64,000 bases of DNA from ZLKRG08 sp046048895 (lineage in GTDB: Bacteria > Actinomycetota > Actinomycetes > Nanopelagicales > Nanopelagicaceae): NCBI GenBank assembly GCA_046048895.1, contig JBJOFF010000004.1, positions 1 to 64,000 on the forward strand, in the 5' to 3' direction. The stretch's first letter is position 1. Every line of letters begins with the position of its first letter. Positions 7,880-16,364 of the stretch are shown here, one piece after another. Made by a program: the position numbers and the translations under genes. Below the pieces are notes generated by a model that did not search any database, was not told the DNA's origin, and saw only the letters and a list, made by a program, of their open reading frames with translations.

Positions 7880-8650
7880 TTAACCGCCCATTGCATGGAA
7901 ACCACCATCAACATGGATGATCTCTCCACTAGTGGCAGGCAACCAATCTGAGAGCAATGCAATCGCTCCCTTGGCGGCTGGGATTGGATCTGTTACATCC
8001 CAACGAAGTGGTGATCGCAAATCCCATAAATGTTCGAACTGCTGAAAATCTGGAATGGATTTTGCCGCAATAGTAGAGATTGGTCCTGCAGCAACGAGAT
8101 TGAAGCGAATATTCTCTGGACCTAAAAATTTCGCCAAGTAACGATTGGTTGATTCAAGAGCTGCTTTAGCAACGCCCATCCAATCGTATTTTGGCCAAGC
8201 TACCTGTGCATCAAAATCCATTCCAACCACAGAAGCACCAGTTGCAGGAAAAAGTGACTTGCAAGCCATAGTTAAAGATTTGTAAGAATATGCAGAAACC
8301 TGAACTGCAGTTGCCACATCGGGCCATTCGGTACTTAAAAATTTTCCGCCTAGCGCTGCTTCTGGTGCGAACCCAATTGAATGAACTACTCCATCTAGAT
8401 GTGGCAGGTGCTCCTTTACGCGATCAGCGAGCGTAGCTAAATGTTCGTCGTTTGTAACATCTAATTCAATTACTGGAGCTGGCTTCGGCAGACGACCTGC
8501 AATTCGAGTAGTGATACTCATTGCGCGACCAAATGAGGTTAGTACGATCTCTGCGCCCTCTTCTTGAGCAAGGCGAGCCACATGAAATGCGATTGAGGTA
8601 TCCGTCAAAACTCCAGTAACCAGAATTTTTTTGCCGGCCAAGATTCCCAT
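7880..8650 (-). CDS. fabI: Enoyl-[acyl-carrier-protein] reductase (NADH), InhA-like FabI
   Basis: 256 aa short-chain dehydrogenase that reduces trans-2-enoyl-ACP in the last step of each fatty-acid elongation cycle. The cofactor loop GVLTDTSIAFHVA (13-25) is close to the InhA type, and the catalytic pair is Tyr155-x6-Lys162 in KYDWMGVAKAA, the spacing typical of enoyl reductases rather than FabG. The C-terminal half contains RFNLVAAGPI and a GEIIHVDGG stretch. It starts immediately after the fabG stop. Confidence 0.95.
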   Translation of the reverse strand: MGILAGKKILVTGVLTDTSIAFHVARLAQEEGAEIVLTSFGRAMSITTRIAGRLPKPAPVIELDVTNDEHLATLADRVKEHLPHLDGVVHSIGFAPEAALGGKFLSTEWPDVATAVQVSAYSYKSLTMACKSLFPATGASVVGMDFDAQVAWPKYDWMGVAKAALESTNRYLAKFLGPENIRFNLVAAGPISTIAAKSIPDFQQFEHLWDLRSPLRWDVTDPIPAAKGAIALLSDWLPATSGEIIHVDGGFHAMGG

Positions 8651-9364
8651 TTAATGTCCCATTCCCAATCCGCCATCTACAGGGATTAGCGCCCCAGAGA
8701 TATAGCTCGCTGCATCAGATGCAATAAATGATACGACCTTTGCAATCTCATCTGCGCTGCAGAAACGCTGTAACGGGACCGCCTTTGCGATTTCATCGCG
8801 CCTGGTATCGCTCAACTCTGCAGTCATGTCAGTTTCGACAAATCCTGGCGCGATTACATTGGCCGTGATTCCTCTGCTACCCAATTCTCGAGCAAATGAT
8901 CTAGCCATTCCCAATAAACCAGACTTGCTTGCCGAGTAATTAACTTGACCTGCAGAGCCAATACCACCAACAACTGAACCGATAAAAATCAATCGACCAC
9001 GTTTTAATTTTAATAAACCCTTAGTTGCTCGACGTGCTGTTCGAAATGCGCCACCTAAATTTGCATCTATCACATCGTTGAAATCAGCATCAGACATGCG
9101 CATTACTAATCCATCCTTGGTAATTCCAGCATTACATACAATAACTTCCGGAATACCGAATTTCTCTTCACATTCAGCAAAGCCTGCATCGACACTCGCG
9201 CTATCCGTGACATCCATCCTGACTGCATTGAATCCATCTGGAGCGCTACCAGAACGATAGGTAATTACCACTTCGAAGCCTTCGACTTTAAGTGATTGGG
9301 CTATCTCTAGGCCAATGCCGCGATTTCCGCCAGTGACTAACGCTACTTTTCTATCTTCGCTCAC
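8651..9364 (-). CDS. fabG: 3-oxoacyl-[acyl-carrier-protein] reductase
   Basis: 237 aa classical SDR: TGGNRGIG cofactor loop (11-18), NAG motif (78-80), catalytic Ser130, Tyr143 and Lys147 (YSASK), and a C-terminal ISGALIPVDGG. Reduces 3-ketoacyl-ACP with NADPH. It lies directly upstream of fabI with no gap, the same pairing as the mabA-inhA pair of mycobacteria, which supports the fatty-acid role. The start is GTG at 9364, with a TAAGTT hexamer ending 6 nt before it and no Shine-Dalgarno, so it may be leaderless. Confidence 0.94.
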   Translation of the reverse strand: MSEDRKVALVTGGNRGIGLEIAQSLKVEGFEVVITYRSGSAPDGFNAVRMDVTDSASVDAGFAECEEKFGIPEVIVCNAGITKDGLVMRMSDADFNDVIDANLGGAFRTARRATKGLLKLKRGRLIFIGSVVGGIGSAGQVNYSASKSGLLGMARSFARELGSRGITANVIAPGFVETDMTAELSDTRRDEIAKAVPLQRFCSADEIAKVVSFIASDAASYISGALIPVDGGLGMGH

Positions 9365-9409
9365 GCGCTTAACTTACCAATTACTAGCGCGTAACCCTAT
9401 TCTTTCCTT
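9365..9409. promoter_or_regulatory. Divergent leaderless promoter region, fabG / DUF3099-like gene
   Basis: This 45-bp gap serves two diverging GTG-start genes. On the minus strand TAAGTT (9371-9376) ends 6 nt before the fabG GTG. On the plus strand TATTCT (9398-9403) ends 6 nt before the GTG at 9410, with TTACCA 18 bp further up as a possible -35. Neither gene has a Shine-Dalgarno, so both may be transcribed from the start codon itself. Confidence 0.45.
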
Positions 9410-9676
9410 GTGAGCGAGAAGCCGATCTCTATATCTAGCGCTAAGTATGCACATAGCCAAGAGGCTCCTGGCCGCATGAAAAAATATTTAATTTCCATGA
9501 TTATTCGTACCGTTTGTTTTATTGGCGCGGTTATTGCGCCAGAACCATGGCGTTGGATTTTAATAGCTGGCGCGGTGCTGCTCCCTTACTTTGCAGTGGT
9601 GATTGCGAACGCTGGTCAAGAGCAATCATTTGAACCAAGCAATGTTTATGAGAGTAAGAAGCAAATTGAGTTCTAA
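9410..9676 (+). CDS. Small two-helix membrane protein, DUF3099-like
   Basis: 88 aa from a GTG start. After a polar N-terminus with SISSAKYAHSQE, two hydrophobic helices (about 25-43 and 48-67) are separated by a short turn containing APEPWRW, and a polar tail follows. This two-helix pattern, with an arginine just before the first helix, resembles the actinobacterial DUF3099 family of unknown function. It overlaps the SURF1 gene by about 35 nt, which suggests co-expression with cytochrome oxidase assembly, but no function can be assigned. Confidence 0.75.
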   Translation: MSEKPISISSAKYAHSQEAPGRMKKYLISMIIRTVCFIGAVIAPEPWRWILIAGAVLLPYFAVVIANAGQEQSFEPSNVYESKKQIEF

Positions 9677-10352
9677 GGAACCAAATTCGGTATTTCGCTC
9701 GATAATCGCAATTACGTTGGTGCTTATCTGTTTATATGCAGCTAACTGGCAGTACGAACGTGGCGTCGAACGACATGCTAAGAATTTTAAAATTGAATCA
9801 AATACTCAGTTACCTAAAGTTCCATTATTAGATATCAAAAACTTAGCTCAAAATGAATGGCGCACAGTTACAGTCAGTGGGAAATTTGATAGAAGACATG
9901 AAGTGCTTCTTAGGAATCGATATAGCGAAACCGGTGTCTATGGTTTTGAGTATTTAACTCTTTTTAAAAGCAATGAAAAACAATTTCAGCAATTTTGGGT
10001 TGATCGTGGTTGGATCAAAGCTGGAGACCAAGCAATTGATAGGCCCACGCTTCCCACGACCCCTGATGGTGAAATTATTTTAACTGGCAGGTTACGTCTA
10101 AATACCTCGCTGCCTCGCGGTTCATTCTTTGCACTTCCCGCTACTGGTGGCCCAGTCACAAGTTGGAACTTAAAATCGAAGGTGCAAACTGAAGAATTCT
10201 ATTTAGATTTAATTTCTGGAGAAGGTGTAACGCCAGCGGCACCCGCTGAATTACCAGAACTTAGCGATGGGCCACATATGGCATATGCACTGCAATGGTT
10301 ATTTTTTGCAGGGTTAATAATTTACGGGCGAATATTAATTAGAAAGCGATAA
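9642..10352 (+). CDS. SURF1 family cytochrome oxidase assembly protein
   Basis: About 236 aa. N-terminal helix (about 18-35, VFRSIIAITLVLICLYAANW) followed by QYERGVER, a periplasm-facing domain with VTVSGKFDRRHEVLLRNR and FWVDRGWI, and a C-terminal helix after HMAYALQWLFF: the two-helix SURF1 plan with its conserved GKF, VLLxNR, RGW and YxxQW motifs. SURF1 helps insert heme A into the aa3-type oxidase, which fits ctaA elsewhere in the window. The start is uncertain: ATG at 9642 or 9648, both inside the preceding gene. The 3' end overlaps the convergent ABC exporter gene by 18 bp. Confidence 0.88.
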   Translation: MFMRVRSKLSSKEPNSVFRSIIAITLVLICLYAANWQYERGVERHAKNFKIESNTQLPKVPLLDIKNLAQNEWRTVTVSGKFDRRHEVLLRNRYSETGVYGFEYLTLFKSNEKQFQQFWVDRGWIKAGDQAIDRPTLPTTPDGEIILTGRLRLNTSLPRGSFFALPATGGPVTSWNLKSKVQTEEFYLDLISGEGVTPAAPAELPELSDGPHMAYALQWLFFAGLIIYGRILIRKR

Positions 10353-12203
10353 ATCTTGTCGCTGATAAAGTTCGCTATATAGACCGCCAGCTGAAACTAA
10401 TTCATCGTGACGACCACGTTCTTCGATTTTTCCATCATTTAAAACCAGAATTTGGTTGGCTTCTTTAATGGTACTTAATCTATGAGCAATCACAATACTG
10501 GTGCGATTTCTGAGCGCCTCCTTCAGTGCAGCTTGCACTAAAGCTTCGTTTTCGGAATCTAAGTGCGCGGTAGCTTCATCCAAGATTACGATGCTTGGAG
10601 ATTTCAATAATAAACGTGCAATTGCCAGACGTTGCTTTTCGCCACCAGACAAACGATGGCCTCGCTCGCCCACCATTGTCTCTAACCCATTAGGTAAAGA
10701 TTCAATCAAATCCCAGATTTGCGCTGACTTGCATGCCGATTGCATCTCTTCGAGAGTGGCATCTACTTTGGCATATCTTAAGTTCTCAATGATGGTGTCA
10801 TGGAAAAGATGTGAATCTTGCATCACCACTCCGATATTTTGGCGAAGTGATTCTCCGGTAAGTTCGCGGATATCTTTCCCATCTATTTTTATGGCTCCAC
10901 CTGTAACATCATAAAGTCTTGGTAATAGCGCGCTGATAGTTGTTTTACCCGCCCCTGAAGAACCAACCAGCGCAGTCATAGTTCCAGGCGCAACCGTGAA
11001 TGAGATGCCTTTTAGAATTTCACCACTTTGAATTGTCTCTGGTTTTGCAGCTCCTTCGAGAGATGCCAGTGAGATTTCAGATGATTTAGGATATGAAAAA
11101 TGTACATCTTCAAATTGGATTTCTGGGTGGGATGTCTTTAGCGCAATTGCGCCAGGTAAATCCTTAACCATCGGTTCCAGATCAAGCACTTCAAATACTC
11201 GCTCAAAAGAGACCAGCGCACCCATCACATCGACTCGAACTGAAGAGAGCGCGGTAAGCGGTCCATATAGGCGCGCCAAAAGAGTCGTAATCGCAATTAA
11301 TCCACCAACTGTCATATCGCCAGAGATTGCGAGATGACCACCTACGCCATAAGCAATTGCAGTTGCTACTGCGGCAACTGAAATTAATGCGATAAAGAAG
11401 AAAGTATTCAACATCGCCATGCTGATCCCGATGTCAGCGACTTTTCGAGCACGCGCTCTAAATACGTTAGCTTCCTGCTTGGGATTTCCATAGAGCTTAA
11501 CTAAAAGCGCGCCAGAAACATTGAATCGCTCGGTCATAGTGCTGGACATATCCGCGTTTAATTCAAAAGATTGCTGTGTGAACTGCTGAAGTTTTCGACC
11601 TACATACTTTGTTGGCGCTAAAAACAATGGGAGCAGAAGTAATGAAAGCACCGTGATCTGCCAGCTTAAGCTAATCATGGTTGCGAGCAGCAGAATCAGA
11701 GTAATGACATTACTGATCACTCCAGAAAATGTGGCAGTGAAAGCGCGTTGCGCGCCAATAACATCAGTATTGATGCGAGTAATTAATGCACCAGTCTGAG
11801 TTCGGGTAAAGAAAGCTATTGATTGAGATTGCACATGCTCAAATACTTCCGAACGCAAATCGTAAATGAGACCTTCACCGATCCTAGACGACCACCAACG
11901 AATCACGATATTAAAGACTGCCGAGAGAATGGCAATCAAACCAACCAAGAGCGCCAATTGTGTAACCAGGGTGCCATTCTTAGGAATCACCGCATCATCA
12001 ATTAATCGTTTCAAAAGCAATGGCGTGGCAATTGTTAGAGCCGCATCCACCACTAGTGCAAAGAAGAAAAGGATGAAAATTCGGCGATATGGAATCGCAT
12101 ATTTAGCGATACGTTTCAAAGTGCCTGGTTTTAATTTGGCATCTTTTACTGATTGATCGCTGGTAAGAGCGCGCATGGCCATCCAGCCAGCATGCATTGA
12201 CAC
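10335..12203 (-). CDS. ABC exporter half-transporter (membrane domain fused to ATPase)
   Basis: 622 aa with an ABCB-type fold: six membrane helices (about residues 42-320), then an ATPase with Walker A GSSGAGKT (414-421), signature LSGGEKQR (518-525), Walker B SIVILDEA (537-544) and the H-loop IVIAHRLST. Such half-transporters work as dimers and export lipids, drugs or peptides; the substrate cannot be read here. A non-consensus insert of about 20 residues (near 372-392) precedes the Walker A strand. Start is GTG at 12203, or ATG at 12197 or 12182; none has a good ribosome site. Confidence 0.9.
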   Translation of the reverse strand: MSMHAGWMAMRALTSDQSVKDAKLKPGTLKRIAKYAIPYRRIFILFFFALVVDAALTIATPLLLKRLIDDAVIPKNGTLVTQLALLVGLIAILSAVFNIVIRWWSSRIGEGLIYDLRSEVFEHVQSQSIAFFTRTQTGALITRINTDVIGAQRAFTATFSGVISNVITLILLLATMISLSWQITVLSLLLLPLFLAPTKYVGRKLQQFTQQSFELNADMSSTMTERFNVSGALLVKLYGNPKQEANVFRARARKVADIGISMAMLNTFFFIALISVAAVATAIAYGVGGHLAISGDMTVGGLIAITTLLARLYGPLTALSSVRVDVMGALVSFERVFEVLDLEPMVKDLPGAIALKTSHPEIQFEDVHFSYPKSSEISLASLEGAAKPETIQSGEILKGISFTVAPGTMTALVGSSGAGKTTISALLPRLYDVTGGAIKIDGKDIRELTGESLRQNIGVVMQDSHLFHDTIIENLRYAKVDATLEEMQSACKSAQIWDLIESLPNGLETMVGERGHRLSGGEKQRLAIARLLLKSPSIVILDEATAHLDSENEALVQAALKEALRNRTSIVIAHRLSTIKEANQILVLNDGKIEERGRHDELVSAGGLYSELYQRQDLSLSN

Positions 12204-12237
12204 TTACTTAGTCATTTCTTCGTGATTTGGCATTAAA

Positions 12238-12265
12238 AGTATATTAATGGTGATTAGACAGTGAA
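12238..12265 (-). promoter_or_regulatory. Candidate promoter of the ABC exporter gene
   Basis: On the minus strand TTCACT (12260-12265) and TATACT (12238-12243, 5 of 6 matches) are 16 bp apart, just over the end of sufT. Transcription would begin about 25 nt before the exporter start. No terminator separates sufT from this gene. Confidence 0.4.
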
Positions 12266-12562
12266 TCCGAGAGCGCGAAGTTGATCGCGACCATCATCAG
12301 AGATTTTGTCAGGACCCCAAGGCGGCATCCAGACCCAATTAATCTTTACATCATCTGTAATGCCTGCAAGGGCGGCACGAGTCTGGTCTTCAATGACGTC
12401 CTGCAATGGGCAAGCAGCAGAGGTTAAAGTCATATTTAATACAGCGGTATTGGCATCGTCGACCATTACATCGTAAATCAAACCTAAATCAACGACGTTG
12501 ATACCTAATTCAGGGTCAACCACATCTTTCATCGCCTCTGTGACATCATCAACTTTTGACAT
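12254..12562 (-). CDS. sufT: SufT, MIP18/DUF59 iron-sulfur assembly accessory protein
   Basis: 102 aa from the ATG at 12562, chosen for the AGGAG 5 nt upstream and because the family begins near the VxDPELGxNVVDLGLIY motif, here residues 14-29. The conserved cysteine is in LTSAACPLQD, and the tail has VWMPPWGPDKIS. DUF59 proteins aid Fe-S cluster delivery or maturation. Last gene of the suf operon, 8 bp after sufU. Confidence 0.9.
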   Translation of the reverse strand: MSKVDDVTEAMKDVVDPELGINVVDLGLIYDVMVDDANTAVLNMTLTSAACPLQDVIEDQTRAALAGITDDVKINWVWMPPWGPDKISDDGRDQLRALGFTV

Positions 12563-12570
12563 CTCTTCTC

Positions 12571-13005
12571 CTACCTCGCTACTAATTGAGTTTTTGCATC
12601 TTTGTACGCCATCCAACCCAATAGCGCGCATTTTATACGAGCTGGATACTTCGAAACACCAGCTAGCGCAACGCCATCTTCAAGTAATTCCTCATCACCT
12701 TGGTCTTGGCCTTTGCTCTGCATCATCTCGATAAAAGAATCCATAACCGTATCTGCTTCTGCGACACTTCTATCGGTGAGCAAATCACTCATGATTGAAA
12801 CACTCGCTTGTGAAATTGAACAGCCTGCGCCGTCCCAAGTGATGCTCTCTACATTATCTCCATTTAATTTCAGCGATAACGTAATCTCATCGCCACAACT
12901 TGGATTGATGTGGTGTACTTGAATGTCGCCTGTCTGCAGCCCTTTGTGATGCGGATGTTTGTAATGATCCAGAATCACCTCTTGGTAAAGTGCATTTAGC
13001 TCCAT
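12571..13005 (-). CDS. sufU: SufU zinc-dependent sulfurtransferase
   Basis: 144 aa. Zinc/sulfur ligands of the SufU type are at Cys37 and Asp39 (NPSCGD), Cys62 (GAGCSIS) and Cys126 (RIKCALLGW). The roughly 20-residue insert between the second and third cysteines (about 88-115, acidic) separates SufU from scaffold IscU. It takes persulfide sulfur from SufS and passes it to SufBCD. Its ATG directly abuts the sufS stop. Confidence 0.94.
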   Translation of the reverse strand: MELNALYQEVILDHYKHPHHKGLQTGDIQVHHINPSCGDEITLSLKLNGDNVESITWDGAGCSISQASVSIMSDLLTDRSVAEADTVMDSFIEMMQSKGQDQGDEELLEDGVALAGVSKYPARIKCALLGWMAYKDAKTQLVAR

Positions 13006-14235
13006 TTAGCGCTCCAAGAAGAATTTCTTAGCATCCTGGATACCTGAAAGCAGCGCATCAATATCCGAGATCTCGTTGTATAGATATAACGAAGCACGCG
13101 TGGTTGCTTGAATCTTAAATTTGCGAGCTAATGGCCACGCACAATGATGTCCGGTTCTGACTGCGACACCTTTTGAATCCAAAAACTGACCTAGATCATG
13201 CGGGTGTATTCCATCCATTGTGAATGAAACTGTACCGCCACGATTGACCATGTCCTTAGGGCCGAAGATGTTTAAACCTTTGATATCAGACAATCCTGCC
13301 AATAGTGCTTTCGTTAAATAAAGCTCATGTTCATGAATCGAATTCATTCCGACTTTAGTTAAGTACTGTAGCGCTGCTCCCAATCCGATAGCTTGAGCCA
13401 TATTCGGCACGCCAGCTTCAAACTTCTTCGGTGCCGGAGCCCAAGTCGCATCTGTCATCGTCACATTCTCAATCATCGATCCGCCAAATAAGAAAGGTGG
13501 AAGCGCTTCTAAGTCTCTTCCCCAAAGTACACCTACGCCGGTTGGTCCTACCGCTTTGTGACCTGAGAAAGCTAAGTAATCAACGCCAAGCTTCTGTACA
13601 TCTACCTGCATATGCGGAACTGATTGACATGCATCCAAAAGAACTTGCGCACCAACTACTTGCGCGCTTTTCACAATTTGATCCAATGGATTGATAGTGC
13701 CAAGTACATTTGATTGATGAGTGATGGCCACTATTGCAGTATTTGGCGTAATCACTGAATCAATATTCTCAAGATCTAGTCGACCATCTGCAGTGACTTC
13801 GAACCAAGCCAGTTCAGCTCCAGTTCGTTTCGCTAATTGTTGCCAAGGAATCAAATTGGCATGGTGCTCCATTTCTGAAACCACAATTCGAGATCCCGGC
13901 TTTATTTGGCTGGTTAGCGCATATGCAACCAGGTTAATAGATTCGGTTGCGCTTTTCGTGAAAACGATTTGATCACTAGTAGCACCAATAAATTCAGCGA
14001 CTATAGAACGTGCATTCTCAAAGTTTTCGGTGGCTTCTTCTGCCAATTGGTGTGCGCCACGATGTACCGCCGCATTACTGGTGCGATAAAAATTGGACTC
14101 CGCATCTATAACGGAGTTTGGTTTCTGCGCAGTAGCACCACTATCTAAATAAACCAGGCGCTGGCCATCCCGGATTGTCCGATTAAAGATCGGGAAGTCC
14201 GCTTTGATTAATTGAGGGTCCAGCGACTTTTGCAT
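13006..14235 (-). CDS. sufS: Cysteine desulfurase SufS
   Basis: 409 aa, PLP-dependent group II desulfurase. The Schiff-base lysine is Lys227 in AFSGHKAVGPTG; the persulfide-forming cysteine is Cys365 in VRTGHHCAWP, the signature of group II enzymes. A QSNVLGTINP stretch supports the fold. Provides sulfur for cluster assembly through SufU. Its ATG overlaps the sufC stop by one base (TAATG). Confidence 0.96.
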   Translation of the reverse strand: MQKSLDPQLIKADFPIFNRTIRDGQRLVYLDSGATAQKPNSVIDAESNFYRTSNAAVHRGAHQLAEEATENFENARSIVAEFIGATSDQIVFTKSATESINLVAYALTSQIKPGSRIVVSEMEHHANLIPWQQLAKRTGAELAWFEVTADGRLDLENIDSVITPNTAIVAITHQSNVLGTINPLDQIVKSAQVVGAQVLLDACQSVPHMQVDVQKLGVDYLAFSGHKAVGPTGVGVLWGRDLEALPPFLFGGSMIENVTMTDATWAPAPKKFEAGVPNMAQAIGLGAALQYLTKVGMNSIHEHELYLTKALLAGLSDIKGLNIFGPKDMVNRGGTVSFTMDGIHPHDLGQFLDSKGVAVRTGHHCAWPLARKFKIQATTRASLYLYNEISDIDALLSGIQDAKKFFLER

Positions 14236-14987
14236 TATTTAGTTACGTAAGCCTCGTAGCCCTGTTCTTCAAGGCGTTCCGCAAGTTCTGGGCCGCCCTC
14301 TTCAACAATTCGACCATTGGCAAATACATGGACAAAATCTGGCTTGATGTATCGCAAGATTCGGGTGTAGTGGGTAATCAAAAGTACGCCAAGATCATTA
14401 GATGCTTTTGCGCGATTAACGCCTTCAGAAACTACCTTTAACGCATCCACGTCTAAGCCAGAATCTGTCTCATCAAGAATCGCAATCTTTGGCTTTAATA
14501 ACTCAAGTTGCATGATTTCATGACGCTTCTTTTCTCCACCAGAGAAACCCTCGTTGACGCTTCGTTCTGCGAAAGTTGGATCCATCTTTAACGCAGCCAT
14601 AGCTTCTTTAACTTCGCCAACCCACTTGCGAACATTTGGCGCTTCGCCACGAAGCGCAGTTGCTGCAGTACGCAGGAAGTTCGAAACTGAAACTCCTGGA
14701 ACTTCAACTGGATACTGCATTGCTAAGAAAAGTCCTGCTTTTGCGCGCTCATCAACGCTCATCTCTAAAATATCTTGTCCATCCAGGTGTACTGAACCAC
14801 CAGTGATTTCATACTTTGGATGACCAGCGATTGAGTAAGCAAGAGTTGATTTTCCTGAACCGTTTGGACCCATGATCGCATGTGTCTCGCCTGAATTAAC
14901 TGTTAAGTCAACGCCTTTTAAGATCTCTTTTGGACCATTCTCTGTGTTTACGACTACCTGTAAACCACGGATTTCTAGTTTGCTCAT
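14235..14987 (-). CDS. sufC: Fe-S assembly ATPase SufC
   Basis: 250 aa ABC-type ATPase without a membrane domain. Walker A GPNGSGKST is at residues 40-48, the signature FSGGEKKRHE is present, and Walker B reads IAILDETDSGLD, where the TDSGLD variant is typical of SufC. It powers the SufBCD scaffold in the cytosol. It lies 10 bp after the Rieske gene. Confidence 0.97.
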   Translation of the reverse strand: MSKLEIRGLQVVVNTENGPKEILKGVDLTVNSGETHAIMGPNGSGKSTLAYSIAGHPKYEITGGSVHLDGQDILEMSVDERAKAGLFLAMQYPVEVPGVSVSNFLRTAATALRGEAPNVRKWVGEVKEAMAALKMDPTFAERSVNEGFSGGEKKRHEIMQLELLKPKIAILDETDSGLDVDALKVVSEGVNRAKASNDLGVLLITHYTRILRYIKPDFVHVFANGRIVEEGGPELAERLEEQGYEAYVTK

Positions 14988-14997
14988 ATTTATCTCC

Positions 14998-15294
14998 TTA
15001 GATCTCTACTACGACGTTATTACCGTCAACTAAAACTGGATAGGTCTTTACTGCTTGTGATGCTGGTGGAGTTAAAGCTGCTCCGGTGCGAAGATCGAAC
15101 TCGGCAGAATGTAACCAGCATTCAATTTTGTAACCATTCTGTTCGCCTTCTGAAAGTGCCGCATCCTGATGAGAGCAGTTATCTTCGATGGCAAAGACTT
15201 CATTACCTACACGGGCAACACAGATATCTTTACCATTCTTGGAAAGTTTTACCGGCTTTCCTTCATGGATTGAATCAAGCAATAGATCTGACAT
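14998..15294 (-). CDS. Rieske-type [2Fe-2S] ferredoxin in the suf operon
   Basis: 98 aa. The two Rieske cluster boxes are Cys40-x-His42 (NCSHQDAALSEGE) and Cys59-x2-His62 (ECWLHSAEFD), followed by a PPASQAVKTYPV tail. It resembles the soluble Rieske ferredoxins of dioxygenases and nitrite reductase small subunits. A Rieske protein between sufD and sufC is common in actinobacteria and is presumed to supply electrons for cluster assembly, but this is inference. Its ATG overlaps the sufD stop by one base. Confidence 0.93.
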   Translation of the reverse strand: MSDLLLDSIHEGKPVKLSKNGKDICVARVGNEVFAIEDNCSHQDAALSEGEQNGYKIECWLHSAEFDLRTGAALTPPASQAVKTYPVLVDGNNVVVEI

Positions 15295-16364
15295 TACTTG
15301 CCGACCTTTGCTAGTTCGCCATCGATATGTGCCATTAAGCGATTTTCGATCTCTTCATTCTTGATTTGACCAACAATTTCGTTGAAGAAGCCACGGACCA
15401 CAAGTCGACGTGCATCATCGATATTAATACCGCGTGACATTAAGTAGAAAAGTTGTTCATCATCAAAACGGCCAGTTGTCGATGCATGGCCTGCGCCAAC
15501 AATTTCGCCAGTTTCGATTTCAAGGTTGGGAACTGAATCTGCACGTGCACCATCGGTCAGGAGCAAGTTGCGGTTAAGTTCGTAGGTGTCTGTACCTTCT
15601 GCTGCTGCGCGGATAAATACATCGCCAAACCAGACTGTGCGTGCAGACTCTCCAGCTAGAACGCCTTTGTAGTTAACGCGTGACTTTGCATTTGGCACTA
15701 GGTGATCTACATGCAAACGATGTTCTAGATGCTGACCTGCAGATGCGAAGTAAACGCCCTGTAGATCAACGTCTCCACCCTGTCCAATAAATTCGACAGT
15801 TGGCAGAATGCGAACTAGAGAACCACCGATAGTTACGGTAATTGACTTAAATGTTGCATCCTTGTCAACGATTGCATGGTGGCGTCCGGCATAGACTGCT
15901 TCGTTTTCAAACTCTTGCAAAGTTACGAAAGTTAGATTTGAACTTGGCTTTAATACAAATTCAATATCTTCCGCGATAAGTGAGTTTCCGGTGTTTTCAA
16001 AGATTAGCGTTGCTTTAGAGAATTCTTTAGCAATTACTAGCACTCGAGAATATTCAGCCTTATCTAAACCTAATGAATCACGGCCAATGACGATTGGTTC
16101 TGAAACTTCACCATCAATTGTGATTTTGAAGGTGCTCTTCTCGCCTACTACGCGCTGAACAATGACATCATCGCTAACTGTGCGGTGATCATCTGTTGTC
16201 ACGCGCTCAGCGGTAACGCCGCCTGGCACCTGCTTTGCCTTTAAAGAATGAGCTTCTCCGACTACTGCGCTGCCATCATGCAGACCACGAAGTTTTGCAA
16301 GAGGCGTAAAGCGCCAAGCCTCTTCACGGCCGGTTGGAGTATGAATAATGTTGGTATTTAACAT
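15294..16364 (-). CDS. sufD: Fe-S assembly scaffold protein SufD
   Basis: 356 aa. C-terminal beta-helix characteristic of SufB/SufD, with YFASAGQHLEHRLHVDHLVP, then GRFDDEQLFYLMSRGI and DARRLVVRGFFNEI near the end, the shared SufBD terminal motif. Forms the SufBCD complex that builds and hands over Fe-S clusters. The N-terminal region is less conserved. One-base overlaps (TAATG) link it to sufB and the Rieske gene. Confidence 0.95.
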   Translation of the reverse strand: MLNTNIIHTPTGREEAWRFTPLAKLRGLHDGSAVVGEAHSLKAKQVPGGVTAERVTTDDHRTVSDDVIVQRVVGEKSTFKITIDGEVSEPIVIGRDSLGLDKAEYSRVLVIAKEFSKATLIFENTGNSLIAEDIEFVLKPSSNLTFVTLQEFENEAVYAGRHHAIVDKDATFKSITVTIGGSLVRILPTVEFIGQGGDVDLQGVYFASAGQHLEHRLHVDHLVPNAKSRVNYKGVLAGESARTVWFGDVFIRAAAEGTDTYELNRNLLLTDGARADSVPNLEIETGEIVGAGHASTTGRFDDEQLFYLMSRGINIDDARRLVVRGFFNEIVGQIKNEEIENRLMAHIDGELAKVGK